A stretch of 27,852 nucleotides of DNA. Origin: Reclinomonas americana ATCC 50394. Its lineage: Eukaryota; Jakobida; Jakobea; Jakobida. Shown piece after piece: positions 1-9,208 of this stretch. A model generated the notes under the pieces. That model was given only the letters and a program-made list of their open reading frames with translations. It made no database searches and was not told the DNA's origin. The stretch lies in NCBI GenBank assembly GCA_048213135.1, contig PS015608.1:1-27852 (forward strand). Reading direction: 5' to 3'. Position 1 is the stretch's first letter; each line of letters opens with the position of its first letter. The position numbers and the translations under genes are program-made.

Positions 1-244
1 AAAAAAAACCGACCCCATGCTGCTCATCAGTGATGCAGAGGCGGTGATGGTGATGCGCCTGTTCTTCGACAGTGGCGCAGTTCATGTGTGTGGTGGCCTG
101 CGGTGTCAAGAGCCCAATGAGCAACTGTTCGTGAAAAGAAAACATGCATGAGCGACTCGAACGCACCTTGTGCTTGTGGTTGATGTTGCCCGCGGTCCAT
201 TGCCAGTGATAGATAGTGTCTCAGGGCTAAACTCGTGATGGCAA
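1..244. other. No recognised feature
   Basis: Apart from a short A run at the very start, I see no coding exon, splice-site pair or repeat in this stretch. It leads directly into the minisatellite. Confidence 0.4.
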
Positions 245-930
245 AACCTCTCGCCTATGGCGACTCCGTGAACAAACGACTGCTGGTGAATCTCTCGCCT
301 GTGGCGACATCTCCTCCGTGCACAAAACAACTGCTGGTGAACTTGTGGCCTTGCTCCTCCATGCACAACCAACTGATCGTGAACTTGTGGCCTTGCTCCT
401 CGTGAACAAACGACTGATGATGAACCTCTCGCCTGTGGCGACTCCTCCTCCATGCACAACCAACCGATGGTGATCCTCTCGCCTGTGGCGACTCCTCTCC
501 TCCGTGCACATAACAACCGATGGTGCACCTCTCGCCTGTGGCGACTCCTCTCCTCCGTGCACATAACACACTGCTGGTGAACTTGTGGCCTTGCTCCTCC
601 GTGCACAACCAACTGATGGTGACCCTCTCGCCAGTGGCGACTCCTCCTCCATGAACAAACGACTGATGGTGACCCTCTCGCCAGTGGCGACTCCTCCTCC
701 GTGAACAAACGACTGATGATGCACCTCTCGCCTGTGGCGACTCCTCCTCCGTGAACAAACAACTGATCGTGACCCTCTCGCCTGTGGTGACTCCTCAGTG
801 CACAACCGCCTGATGGTGACCCTTCGCCTGTGGCGACTCCTCTCCGCGCACACAAAAACTGATGCTGAACTCATGAACTTGACTCCTCCGTGCACAACCG
901 ACTGCTGATGAACCTCTCGCCTGTGGCGAC
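245..930. repeat. Degenerate ~50-bp minisatellite with a small hairpin per unit
   Basis: The unit is about 50 bp and starts with CTCTCGCCTGTGGCGACTCC, followed by a stretch with TCCGTG(A/C)ACAA and CTGATGGTGA. A shorter variant unit starts with AACTTGTGGCCTTGCTCC (about 330-400 and 580-600). The core TCGCC-NNN-GGCGA, a 5-bp stem with a 3-base loop, starts at 251, 295, 429, 479, 532, 628, 678, 728, 778, 824 and 917, with a common spacing of 46-53 bp. All three minus-strand frames stay open for long stretches because the units lack stops. This looks like a property of the repeat, not proof of coding. Confidence 0.8.
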
Positions 931-2290
931 TCCTCCTCCGCGCACAAACAACAACTGACGGTGATCTCGACCGTGGCTAATCGCCTCCTCAAACGGTGGT
1001 GATGAACGCAGTCGCTCTTCGTGAAGACTGACTGGTGACGCCTCTCGGCGTACCCTCCCGCTGACCGACTAGACCAGGGAAAGAAACTGAAACTGAAGTG
1101 CCGCTCCTCCTCCTCCTGCTCCTCTTGAATCCGTACAACAATGCGCCCGTGCTCTATCGTAAGCAATCGCGTGGCGTGGCGTGACAGAACCCTGGCGTAG
1201 TGGGAGAAAAAAGCGGTGGTGGTGACGATGGCTGCTGACCAAAAAGACACGATGCTGCTGCTGCTGCTGATGCTGAGGCTCCTGAAACTCCTGACGAATA
1301 AAATCTGCTGCTGCTGCTCCTCCTCCTCCTGACTACTACGGCTGTGGCTGTTGCTGCTGATCCTTCTCCTCGTCTACGGCAATGGATACGGAAAGAACGA
1401 ACAAGGGTGTGCGGGGGGAATAGAAGTGGTGACGCTGCTGCTGCTGCTGCTGCTGACGCTCCTGAAGCTGATCCCAAGAACCCGAAGAAGACGAACAACG
1501 ACCAGACGAGTGCAGACCGACGGCGGCCAGAGTGGACACATACAGACACACACATATAGACAACACAACATACAAACACACACAAAGGGGGAAACGGCGG
1601 CTCTGGTGGCGGTGGTGGTGCTTTCCTTTCGCGCGGACGGTGTTTGCGCAGTGGGGCCCGCACGCGCGCAGCGACCGACTCGCAAGGACACGCGTTGCCG
1701 CGCATCTCGCTTGCAGTCGAATTGCCGCGCGCGCACGTCCGCCAGCCGAGGGGCCGGCAGAAGTGGTGGCGTGCAAGACGTACGTGCAGGGAAGCAGAAG
1801 TAGGGGGGGAAGGCAGGACGACGACGACGACGATGGCGGCGCCAGGGGGCGCCAAGAATAGACGACGAGACGGAACCGAGCGGGAGAAGAAGACACACGA
1901 AGCGGCAAACGACAGGGCGGAAGGTGGAAGGTGGACAGCGGAGATGACGAGGTGTGCGTGGGCGGGTGATGGTGAAAATGACGAAACAGTAGAGAGCACG
2001 ATAGCCGGGGGGGCAGTTGGAAGCGGAAGGGAAGGTGGAAAAGTGCAAGTGGACACAACATGTGGTTGGGCGCGGCAAAAATCGAAATCGACGATGGTGA
2101 CAGGGCGTAGCGGAATCAACAACAATAACAACACAGAAGCACAGGGAACGAAAGCGGCATCCGGAGTCCGACAGACACGAAAAGCGCAAGTGCTGACGTC
2201 ACACACAGAACTGACGTGGGAGCAACAGCAAGAGGATGGGAAGGAGGCGGTCAGGGATGAGCACACACACGCATGCACAGGTACAAACAC
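931..2290. repeat. Low-complexity intergenic DNA with CTG/CTC clusters
   Basis: CTG clusters lie near 1252-1272, 1302-1318 and 1433-1456, mixed with CTC and GAC triplets. Two stretches, about 1250-1300 and 1433-1485, look like diverged copies of one another: CTG run, then GCTCCTGAA(A/G)CT. CA-rich sequence follows at about 1540-1590. Long ORFs exist on both strands, but their translations are compositionally biased and match no family I know, and I could not assemble exons. An unrecognised gene cannot be excluded. Confidence 0.5.
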
Positions 2291-2790
2291 TCACATCCAT
2301 CAAGAGGACACAAGGAGAGGAGGGAAAACTCCTCACATGAAAAGTGGGGTGGTGGTCTGCGCGCACTGGAGGGGAGAAGAAAAGAGAATGTACAAATTAA
2401 AAACAGTGAGCACACACGTGGACAGTCGCGTTGAAAGTGGATGCGAGGAATGGGAGAGGTTGGGAAGGGAAAAGTGGAGATGGCCGGCAAAAAAATCAAA
2501 GTCGAGGAAAAAAGCTCAAACGAGGAGAAACGTGGCACTGAAGAGGAGGAGAGGGAGAGGAGGGAGTATAGAGAAGTGGAGACGCACAAAAGTGAGAATC
2601 GTGGGAGGCGCTAAAAAAAGACATAACGTCAAAAAACCGAGAAGAAAGGACGAGAAGAGAGAAGAAAGCACAGCGAGAGGGGCATACAGGGAGAGGAGAG
2701 AACAAAAAGGAATAGAGGGAAAAACGGAGCGGGAAAAACACAAGGAGGAGTTGCGAGTTCTCACCAGACACGACGCAAAAAAGAAACTGA
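2291..2790. repeat. Purine-rich (plus strand) degenerate GA tract
   Basis: The plus strand is dominated by A and G with very few T. This alone explains a 404-codon ORF across 1644-2858 whose product is mostly K, R and E. The block lies 3' of the minus-strand CFAP263 gene, so it is pyrimidine-rich in that gene's sense direction, as are the intronic tracts elsewhere in the window. Confidence 0.6.
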
Positions 2791-2934
2791 CAGATCCTGT
2801 ACGATGGACCGGATTCGCCGGGATTGTCGGGTCTGACTTACGGCGTGGGATTTTGTGATCGAAGCCTCCACCAGATTATCTTTGGTATTCGTTCTGTGTT
2901 TTACTGCCAGGCTTCCACCATTGCTTCCTCTCCT

Positions 2935-4742
2935 TCAACGAGAGGCAGCCACGGCAGCCACCTGTCCGCGCTTCCCCCCAGCGACTGTGGCTGTGGCGGC
3001 GGCCTTTTCGGCACGGAGAGCCTTACTGCACACGTACACACTCCACTCAGCAACAAGTGGCGACACAGACACATGGAGAGAAAACGCACGTTCTGACAGT
3101 CTTGTACTGCCCCTCGACAATCTCCAGCTTGCGCTCCCAGTTCTTCAGTTCCTTGTCCAACTCGTACATTTCCGCCTTTTGTTGCACATAGTCGAGCACC
3201 TGAGAGAGAAAGAGAGAGAGAGAGTGAGCACAGCAAACCACCATCGTCTCCATCACAGTCGACGAAACCTCGGGTACTCGAATCTCCTCCTGCTGATTGC
3301 GCAGTCGCTCATTGGCTTGTTGTGCTATCTCTCGCGCTGCCGTGACCTCGTCAATCTCCGCCCGCAATCTCTCCAGCTGGTGTTCCCGTTGTGCAATCTC
3401 GCGCTGCAACCACGCATTCTCGGCCACCAAGTGTCCCAGCTCCTCCTTCAATCCGTTCAGCGCCGCCACCGTGTTGGCGGTAGTGAGCTTGAGGGTGAGC
3501 AGGTCGGCGTTCTTCTCCTCAATCTTCTCCAGGTACTGTGCGTGCTCGATCTTCAGCTGCTCAAAGTCGACCTTGTCAAACGTCTGCACGGAAGGGATAC
3601 GAAGGTTAATGAGTCGCTGCCGCAAACCAGCATGGACCATGGGCACGCCACGCACTTCGCCGCCATCGTCACGCTGCTTCACTTGCTGCTCGAGCTTCTT
3701 CTGCGTGCCCTTCAGCGACTGGTTCTTGAGTCGCAGCTTCTCGCACAGCGCGTCCTGCACACACAACACAATCAGCACGAAAGATTTCACTCCCCCCTTC
3801 ACCACCATCGACGCACCTTGTGCTTCAGCTTCTCCTCAAAGAAGCGAATGACCTTCTCCGCCGTGTGCTTCTGCTGCTGGTCGGCCTCCGTTTGCAGGAG
3901 AATCTCGCGGCGGAACTCCAGTGCCTCCTTGCGCAGATCCGACACGTGAATGTCGCTCTCCACCATGCGCGCCTACCCCACACCACGATCAGCACGCTCC
4001 ACAAGATAAAAACCAACAAGGAAGAAGAGAGGAGTAGTGCCACACCTTCACATCCTCAATCTCCAAGTCCAACCGCTTCTTGTCCTTGGCCAGCTCCTTC
4101 ATGCGCTCCTCGGTCTCCTCACGCGCAATCTCAATCTTCACGTCCACCGGCAGCAAGTACTTTTCCGCATCCCGTTTCCTTCGTTGCCGCATTTGCCGTT
4201 TCTGACAGCGCGAAGAGTGCGTGTGAGAGGGAGAGGACGGACTGGAGTGGAGTAAAGAGGAGAGTGGAGAACCTTGCGATCGGCCGCAGTGCCCGGCTGC
4301 ATGTTGGAGGTGGAGCTGGACTCGGAGAACTCTGACATGGTCTCCGAGTCGATTCCCACACTGGTGCCAGCCGATGGGCGGCCCAGCACCTCTCCAGCCT
4401 CACGCAGCGCCACTGTAGTGTCCTTGTCCTTGCGCTGAGGCCCAAAGAGATGAGTGATGATCACAATCAGGCCTGAGTGTGTGTGTGAGAGTGACAGGAG
4501 GTACCTTCAAGTAGCGGCTAAACATCTCATTCTCCAGCGCCAACAGCTCATTCTTGGAGCGATACAGCTGTGCGCGCACACACAAATGAGCGCTTTCCTT
4601 CTCCTGACTGTTGACAAGCTGTGACACGACTTGCCTCCAGTCTCTCAGCAATCACTTCCAGGTCGAGCAAGTCATCGGCCTCTCCCTCTCCACCCCGCTC
4701 GTCATCGTCCACCGGGCTGTTGGATCGCGCAGAGAGTGACAT
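2935..4742 (-). CDS. CFAP263: CCDC113/CFAP263-like coiled-coil cilium protein
   Basis: Nine exons joined in phase give about 419 residues: 4742-4635, 4567-4505, 4434-4273, 4201-4046, 3972-3817, 3754-3656, 3583-3269, 3199-3090 and 3025-2935. After an acidic N-terminus comes ENEMFSRYLK, a Ser-rich linker, a basic KRQMRQRRKRDAEKY patch, and then long coiled coils. The block AEKVIRFFEEKLKHKD, EKLRLKNQSLK, VDFEQLKIE, KLTTANTV and LKNWERKLEIVE is typical of the DUF4201 family; the N-terminal part fits CCDC113 better than its partner CCDC96. CCDC113 is known in centriolar satellites and axonemes. The length is near the vertebrate protein (about 377). Intron 1 is GC-AG. Intron 6 (3655-3584) is 72 nt without a stop, so its removal rests on family alignment. 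The 3' end uses a phase-2 junction to a basic, Ala-rich tail. Confidence 0.85.
4568..4634 (-). other. GC-AG intron (CFAP263 intron 1)
   Basis: On the minus strand the exon ends CTGGAG and the intron starts GCAAGTCGTG, the classical GC-type donor. It ends GCGCGCACAG 67 nt later. Only this junction keeps phase 0 between the ERLE and LYRSKNELLALENEMF exons. The GT two bases further in would break the frame. Confidence 0.75.
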
Positions 4743-4832
4743 TGTGTGTTTGCAACGCTCACTGCACCCGTCGACCGGACTGGACGGTGGAAATACATCG
4801 GCCTACATCGCGTCTTTGTGCTGGTGTGTGCG
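4743..4832. promoter_or_regulatory. Divergent intergenic region, CFAP263 / RPA43
   Basis: Ninety bases separate the two start codons, so this must hold both core promoters and both 5' leaders unless the true RPA43 start lies further upstream (an in-frame ATG exists at 4746). No TATA-like box is visible. The assignment is by position only. Confidence 0.4.
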
Positions 4833-6017
4833 ATGAGTCTGGTCGCGAAGGATGTCGTGCTGCCGTTGCAGCTGCGGCCGAGCGAGCTGCGCGACGTCAA
4901 CCAGAGCATCCGCGAGCGATTGCGAGCCATGCAGGGCAAGTTGCGTTTCCCACCTCTGGAGATGAGAGGGCTCGCGCGTGTGTGTGCATGTCTGTGTGTG
5001 TATGTGTGCCACGTGCCACTGGTGGGAACACGCAAGAGTGCAAGCGAACAGGGGCGAAGAGAGGGAAAGCGTGTGTGAATGTGCACATACATGGCTCACA
5101 CTCCTTTCCGCCCCCTCCCGCAAACGCACAGACACAGCACGGCGCTTGGAGGCGTATTGGTGCGCTACTCGAGTGTCCGACTCGTGCCTGGCGGTCGCCT
5201 TGGACGCATTGTGGCCGACGCACCATTCGTGCTCACTGCGTTGCAGCTGCGCGCGACTCTGTTCTCGCCCGAGGTCGGAGCGCGTCTGGCCAACGTGCCA
5301 GTGACGCACGTGGGCCACGATCAGATCGGTCTGTTGGTGCATGGCCGCTTCAATGCGTCGGTCAGCTTCCATCCGTCGCTCAGCGAGGCCGGCTATGTCG
5401 AGGCCAGCGATGGAGTGTTTGAGCGCGAGGGTGGCGAGTGTGAGGAGCTGGGCTTGCCGGCGACGCTGCAGGTCGGCTCGCGTGTCACGCTGGTGGTCAA
5501 GGCCGTGCGCAGCGATAAGGGCATGATGGCGTTGGAGTGCGAAGTTCCGAGACTGGCGTCGGAGGTGACGGACATGGAGGTGGAGAGCGAGGGCGAGGAG
5601 CAGCAGCAGCAGCAGCATAAGCAGCAGAAGAAGGAAGACGATGCGCTGTCAGCAGAGGAGCGCAGGGAGAAGAAGAGACAGCGGCGATTGGCGCGTATGC
5701 AGGAGGCTGGTCGGAAGCGCGCACGTGACGATGATGACGATGGCGAGGAGGCTGTGGAAGTGGCGACCGTGGAGGAGGAGGCGGAACCGCCACTGAAGAA
5801 GAAGAAGAAGAGCAAGACGCCCAAGAAGAAGGTGGAGGTGGAGGCTGAGGAGGTGGAGGAGCCTGTGCGGACGACACCGAAGCGTGTTCATTTTGACGAG
5901 TCGGCGAACACTGCCAATGGCGTGGCGGTGGCGGCCGCAGTGTCGGAGTCGAAGAAGGACAAGAAGGACAAGAAGAAGAAGAAGAAGAGGAAGCAGGAGG
6001 ATGAGGACGAGGAGTGA
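4833..6017 (+). CDS. RPA43: RNA polymerase I subunit RPA43-like (POLR1F/TWISTNB)
   Basis: Two exons, 4833-4939 and about 5138-6017, give 328 residues, close to yeast and human RPA43. The stalk subunit pairs with RPA14-type proteins and helps Rrn3 recruit Pol I to rDNA in the nucleolus. The N-terminal part has VVLPLQLRPSELRDVNQSI and then, across the intron, ALGGVLVRYSSVRLVPGG, matching the RPB7-like fold. HVGHDQIGLLVHGRFNASVS is the family's most recognisable OB-fold stretch. The last third is a Lys/Glu-rich nuclear-type tail with KKKKK runs. The intron is 198 nt, begins GTTGCGTTT, and could end at either of two AGs (5131 or 5137), both in phase. The more 5' ATG at 4746 would add 29 residues with no family likeness. 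Confidence 0.78.
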
Positions 6018-6060
6018 AAACAAAGTAGTTTGATTTAGCAGCTGTCCCACTCGCTCTCCA

Positions 6061-6777
6061 NNNNNNNNNNNNNNNNNNNNNNNNNNNNNNNNNNNNNNNN
6101 NNNNNNNNNNNNNNNNNNNNNNNNNNNNNNNNNNNNNNNNNNNNNNNNNNNNNNNNNNNNNNNNNNNNNNNNNNNNNNNNNNNNNNNNNNNNNNNNNNNN
6201 NNNNNNNNNNNNNNNNNNNNNNNNNNNNNNNNNNNNNNNNNNNNNNNNNNNNNNNNNNNNNNNNNNNNNNNNNNNNNNNNNNNNNNNNNNNNNNNNNNNN
6301 NNNNNNNNNNNNNNNNNNNNNNNNNNNNNNNNNNNNNNNNNNNNNNNNNNNNNNNNNNNNNNNNNNNNNNNNNNNNNNNNNNNNNNNNNNNNNNNNNNNN
6401 NNNNNNNNNNNNNNNNNNNNNNNNNNNNNNNNNNNNNNNNNNNNNNNNNNNNNNNNNNNNNNNNNNNNNNNNNNNNNNNNNNNNNNNNNNNNNNNNNNNN
6501 NNNNNNNNNNNNNNNNNNNNNNNNNNNNNNNNNNNNNNNNNNNNNNNNNNNNNNNNNNNNNNNNNNNNNNNNNNNNNNNNNNNNNNNNNNNNNNNNNNNN
6601 NNNNNNNNNNNNNNNNNNNNNNNNNNNNNNNNNNNNNNNNNNNNNNNNNNNNNNNNNNNNNNNNNNNNNNNNNNNNNNNNNNNNNNNNNNNNNNNNNNNN
6701 NNNNNNNNNNNNNNNNNNNNNNNNNNNNNNNNNNNNNNNNNNNNNNNNNNNNNNNNNNNNNNNNNNNNNNNNNNNNN
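6061..6777. other. Assembly gap (717 N)
   Basis: The run of N probably hides the 3' flank of the RPA43 gene and the first exons of the P450, including its membrane anchor. Microsatellite sequence adjoins its right edge. Confidence 0.95.
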
Positions 6778-6790
6778 ACTACTAGTCGTG

Positions 6791-6868
<78 letters not shown>

Positions 6869-6885
6869 CGCTCGCTCGCTCGCTC
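6778..6885. repeat. (TAC)n-(CT)n-(GCTC)n microsatellite
   Basis: About a dozen TAC triplets (from about 6792), then a CT run (about 6830-6864), then four or five CGCT units. It ends shortly before the acceptor CGTGCAG of the first visible P450 exon, so it lies in an intron and is pyrimidine-rich on the sense strand. Confidence 0.85.
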
Positions 6886-6913
6886 ATGACTGTGTCTGTG
6901 CGTCATCGTGCAG

Positions 6914-9117
6914 CGCTCAAATTCCAGGGCGCATGGAACGAGTACATTGCCTCGTGTCATCGTCAGGTGCAGTGCTGCTGCTCTCTTTCCACACCCACAC
7001 TCATACATGCACACACGCAACATACGCAGCGGACACAGTGTGTTGTATGTGAGAGATGTGATGTGATTTTGAAGCACTTAACACGATACAACTCGTCACT
7101 CCTGTGCAGTACGGCAAGTGCATCTTCCACCGCATTCTGCTGCACACGTTTGTCACGGTGCAGGATGTGAACATGTCGAAGCAGATCCTGCAGCATTACC
7201 AGGTGCTGTTTGTCCGAGTCGTGCTCGTGCTTGTCTCTCGCTAACACGCTGTGCTGTGCAGAAATGGTCGCACACGTCCTTCTGGGGACCCGTCAAGGAG
7301 TGCATGAGTTCCGGTGAGTACATTGCCTCCTCGATTCATTTGCACTTTGTTTCCGACCCTTCCGCACCTGCAGCTGTTCTCTTCCTGGATGGCTCCGAGT
7401 GGTATCGTGTGCGGTGCGTCATGCTGCTACCACGTGGTTGCAACCACACTGCGCGCTGATACGTAAACTCTCCGTTTCTCCTCCTCCACAGCAAGACACT
7501 GAATGCCGGCTTTGCTGACGTGCGCCTGGAGAAGCTCATCGACAAGATGGACAGTTGCGTGTGCTTGTTATTGCCATGGCCATGCATGGTGATGCTCACA
7601 CTCTGCCATCTCAACAGCCGTGATTGAGAACTTCATGACCTTGATTGAGAAGAAGGGCGAGGGAACCGAGTTTGATGTCTCACGCGGTCTGCCCTCCTCC
7701 GTCACGCTGTTGTCGCGAATCGTTGACTCACCTCCGTCACACAGTGCTCATGACGCTGGCATTCGAGGTGACCTGCCGTACCGTGTTCTCGCAATCGTTT
7801 GTGACCGACTTGGAGCAGAGTCAGTTGCGTAGCAGCTTTCAAGAGCCATATGGCACATTTCTAACACCGTCGTCGCTTGTCAGTGCACTGTCCAAGGCAC
7901 TGGACGACATTGTGGTGGAGCTGGAGTGCCGCTTCCAGGAGGTGTTGCCGTGGTACCTCCTGCGCTTGTCGCGCCACCGGGAGAACGGAAGCACTGCTCG
8001 TCGCATTGGTGTGGTGCTGTGGACGGTCGGACCATCTCTCGACTCACCACTCATTTTTTCTGTGCGCGCATCCACACAGTGAACGAGTTGATCGAAGAGA
8101 GACTGCGTGAGACGCAGGAGGCACGACTGGCCCGCGGTCAGGCCGATCTGTTGGACAGCATCCTGCTGGCGTCGGAGGAGGCCGAACGATCTGACAAGCT
8201 GGATATTCGCAATGGTCTGTCTTGCTGCTGCCTCCATTCAACGCGTCCCTCTTGCACGTTTCTCATCTTGCCTCTCTTTTATCGCAGTCGGTGACAATGT
8301 GCTTGGATTCATCATTGGTTGCGTCTTCTCCCCGTACAGTGCTAACGTGTTTTGAAGTGGGTCTCACTCGTCACTTGTGTTGCACCGCAGCTGGACAGGT
8401 GTGCATGCAGGTGCGCAGTGCGTCTCTCTCATTTAACTCACTCTTCTTTTCGATAGGATACAACAAGCACCACTCTGTGCTTTGCGCTCTACAATCTGGC
8501 GACGGTGAGCTCGCGATCGAGGATATGTTGCGAATGCACTGTTGGTGTTTACTCATCATGTGCCTATTGCTGCAGCGCCCGGAGCTGATGAAGGAGGTGC
8601 GTGGCCATGCACAAATCTTGGCGCTTTTCTCGTTCTGACCAACTATCTTCCGCAGTTGCAACGAGAGATCGACCGGGTGGTGGCCTCTGCCAATGGAAAC
8701 ATCACGATGGAGGCGCTGGAGCAACTGGAAGTGCTGGACGCCTTCCTGCACGAGAATCTGCGCCTCTTCCCACCTGGAGTACGTAGTCGCAAGGGGGGAA
8801 GTGGGACTGCTCGTCGTTGTCACCCACCCCTCATCCCTGTGCACGACAGGTGGCTGTCTCGCGCACTGCGTTGGAGGACATTACGCTCACCAGCGAGAAA
8901 GGCGACCTGTTCGTCCAGAAGGGAGTTGCGCACGATCCGCACTCGCGCTTGGCGCTCGCCGCTTGTTCTCATTCCCGTCACGCACATACAGAGCGAGGTG
9001 CTGATGGACATCTGGGGACTGCAGGCATGTGTGGCGCACTGCAGACCATTGTGGCACAGATCCACTCACCCGCCTTTCGCGCAGCGCAACAAGGACGTGT
9101 GGGGCCCCGATGCTGAT
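6914..9117 (+). CDS. Cytochrome P450 monooxygenase, 5' and 3' ends missing
   Basis: Seventeen exons can be chained in phase: 6914-6966, 7110-7202, 7262-7313, 7374-7413, 7492-7553, 7618-7686, 7745-7823, 7884-8008, 8080-8214, 8288-8317, 8391-8398, 8457-8504, 8576-8596, 8656-8778, 8850-8924, 8992-9024 and 9085-9117. Recognisable parts in order are LFLDGSEWYRVRKTLNAGFA (helix C, W-x-x-x-R), the I-helix AGQDTTS formed across a microexon, RPELMKE-LQREID, the K-helix ExxR as ENLR in LHENLRLFPPG, and NKDVWGPDAD. P450s are haem enzymes that oxidise lipids, sterols or foreign compounds with a reductase partner, usually in the ER. The layout is of the microsomal CYP3/CYP4 type; the substrate cannot be told. 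The N-terminal anchor and the haem-cysteine loop fall in gaps. The 7824-7883 intron is stop-free, so its removal is likely but not certain. Confidence 0.9.
8391..8398 (+). other. 8-nt microexon of the P450
   Basis: The sequence CTGGACAG is flanked by CACCGCAG and GTGTGCATG. The upstream exon ends ...ATCATTG and the downstream exon begins GATACAACAAGC. Only with these eight bases between them do the codons read A-G-Q-D-T-T-S, the oxygen-activation motif of the I-helix. The flanking introns are 73 and 58 nt. Confidence 0.85.
9025..9084 (+). other. GC-AG intron in the P450
   Basis: The exon ends CTGCAG and the intron starts GCATGTGTGG, ending CGCGCAG. Phase 0 on both sides gives MDIWGLQ then RNKDVWGPDAD, as expected after the K-helix. 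Using the next GT would put the following exon out of frame. Confidence 0.7.
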
Positions 9118-9208
9118 NNNNNNNNNNNNNNNNNNNNNNNNNNNNNNNNNNNNNNNNNNNNNNNNNNNNNNNNNNNNNNNNNNNNNNNNNNNNNNNNNNN
9201 NNNNNNNN
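9118..9208. other. Assembly gap (91 N)
   Basis: The P450 enters from the left and the tectonic gene from the right. The missing P450 C-terminus alone needs more than 91 bases, so the gap length is probably wrong. Confidence 0.95.

Noticed and set aside
106-895. Overlapping minus-strand ORFs of 167-249 codons in three frames
   Set aside because: All three frames are open across the minisatellite, so openness reflects the repeat unit, not selection on a protein.
245-930. CRISPR-like array
   Set aside because: The repeats are tandem and degenerate, without unique spacers of constant length, and the genome is eukaryotic.
1644-2858. 404-codon plus-strand ORF
   Set aside because: It stays open because the strand has almost no T; the translation is Lys/Arg/Glu-rich low complexity with no family likeness.
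4746-4832. Upstream in-frame start for RPA43
   Set aside because: It would put the start four bases from the CFAP263 start codon and add residues unlike the family; kept only as an alternative.
5649-6887. ORFs that read through N runs
   Set aside because: Unknown bases cannot support a coding call. The same applies to those at 10931-12218 and 25338-26460.
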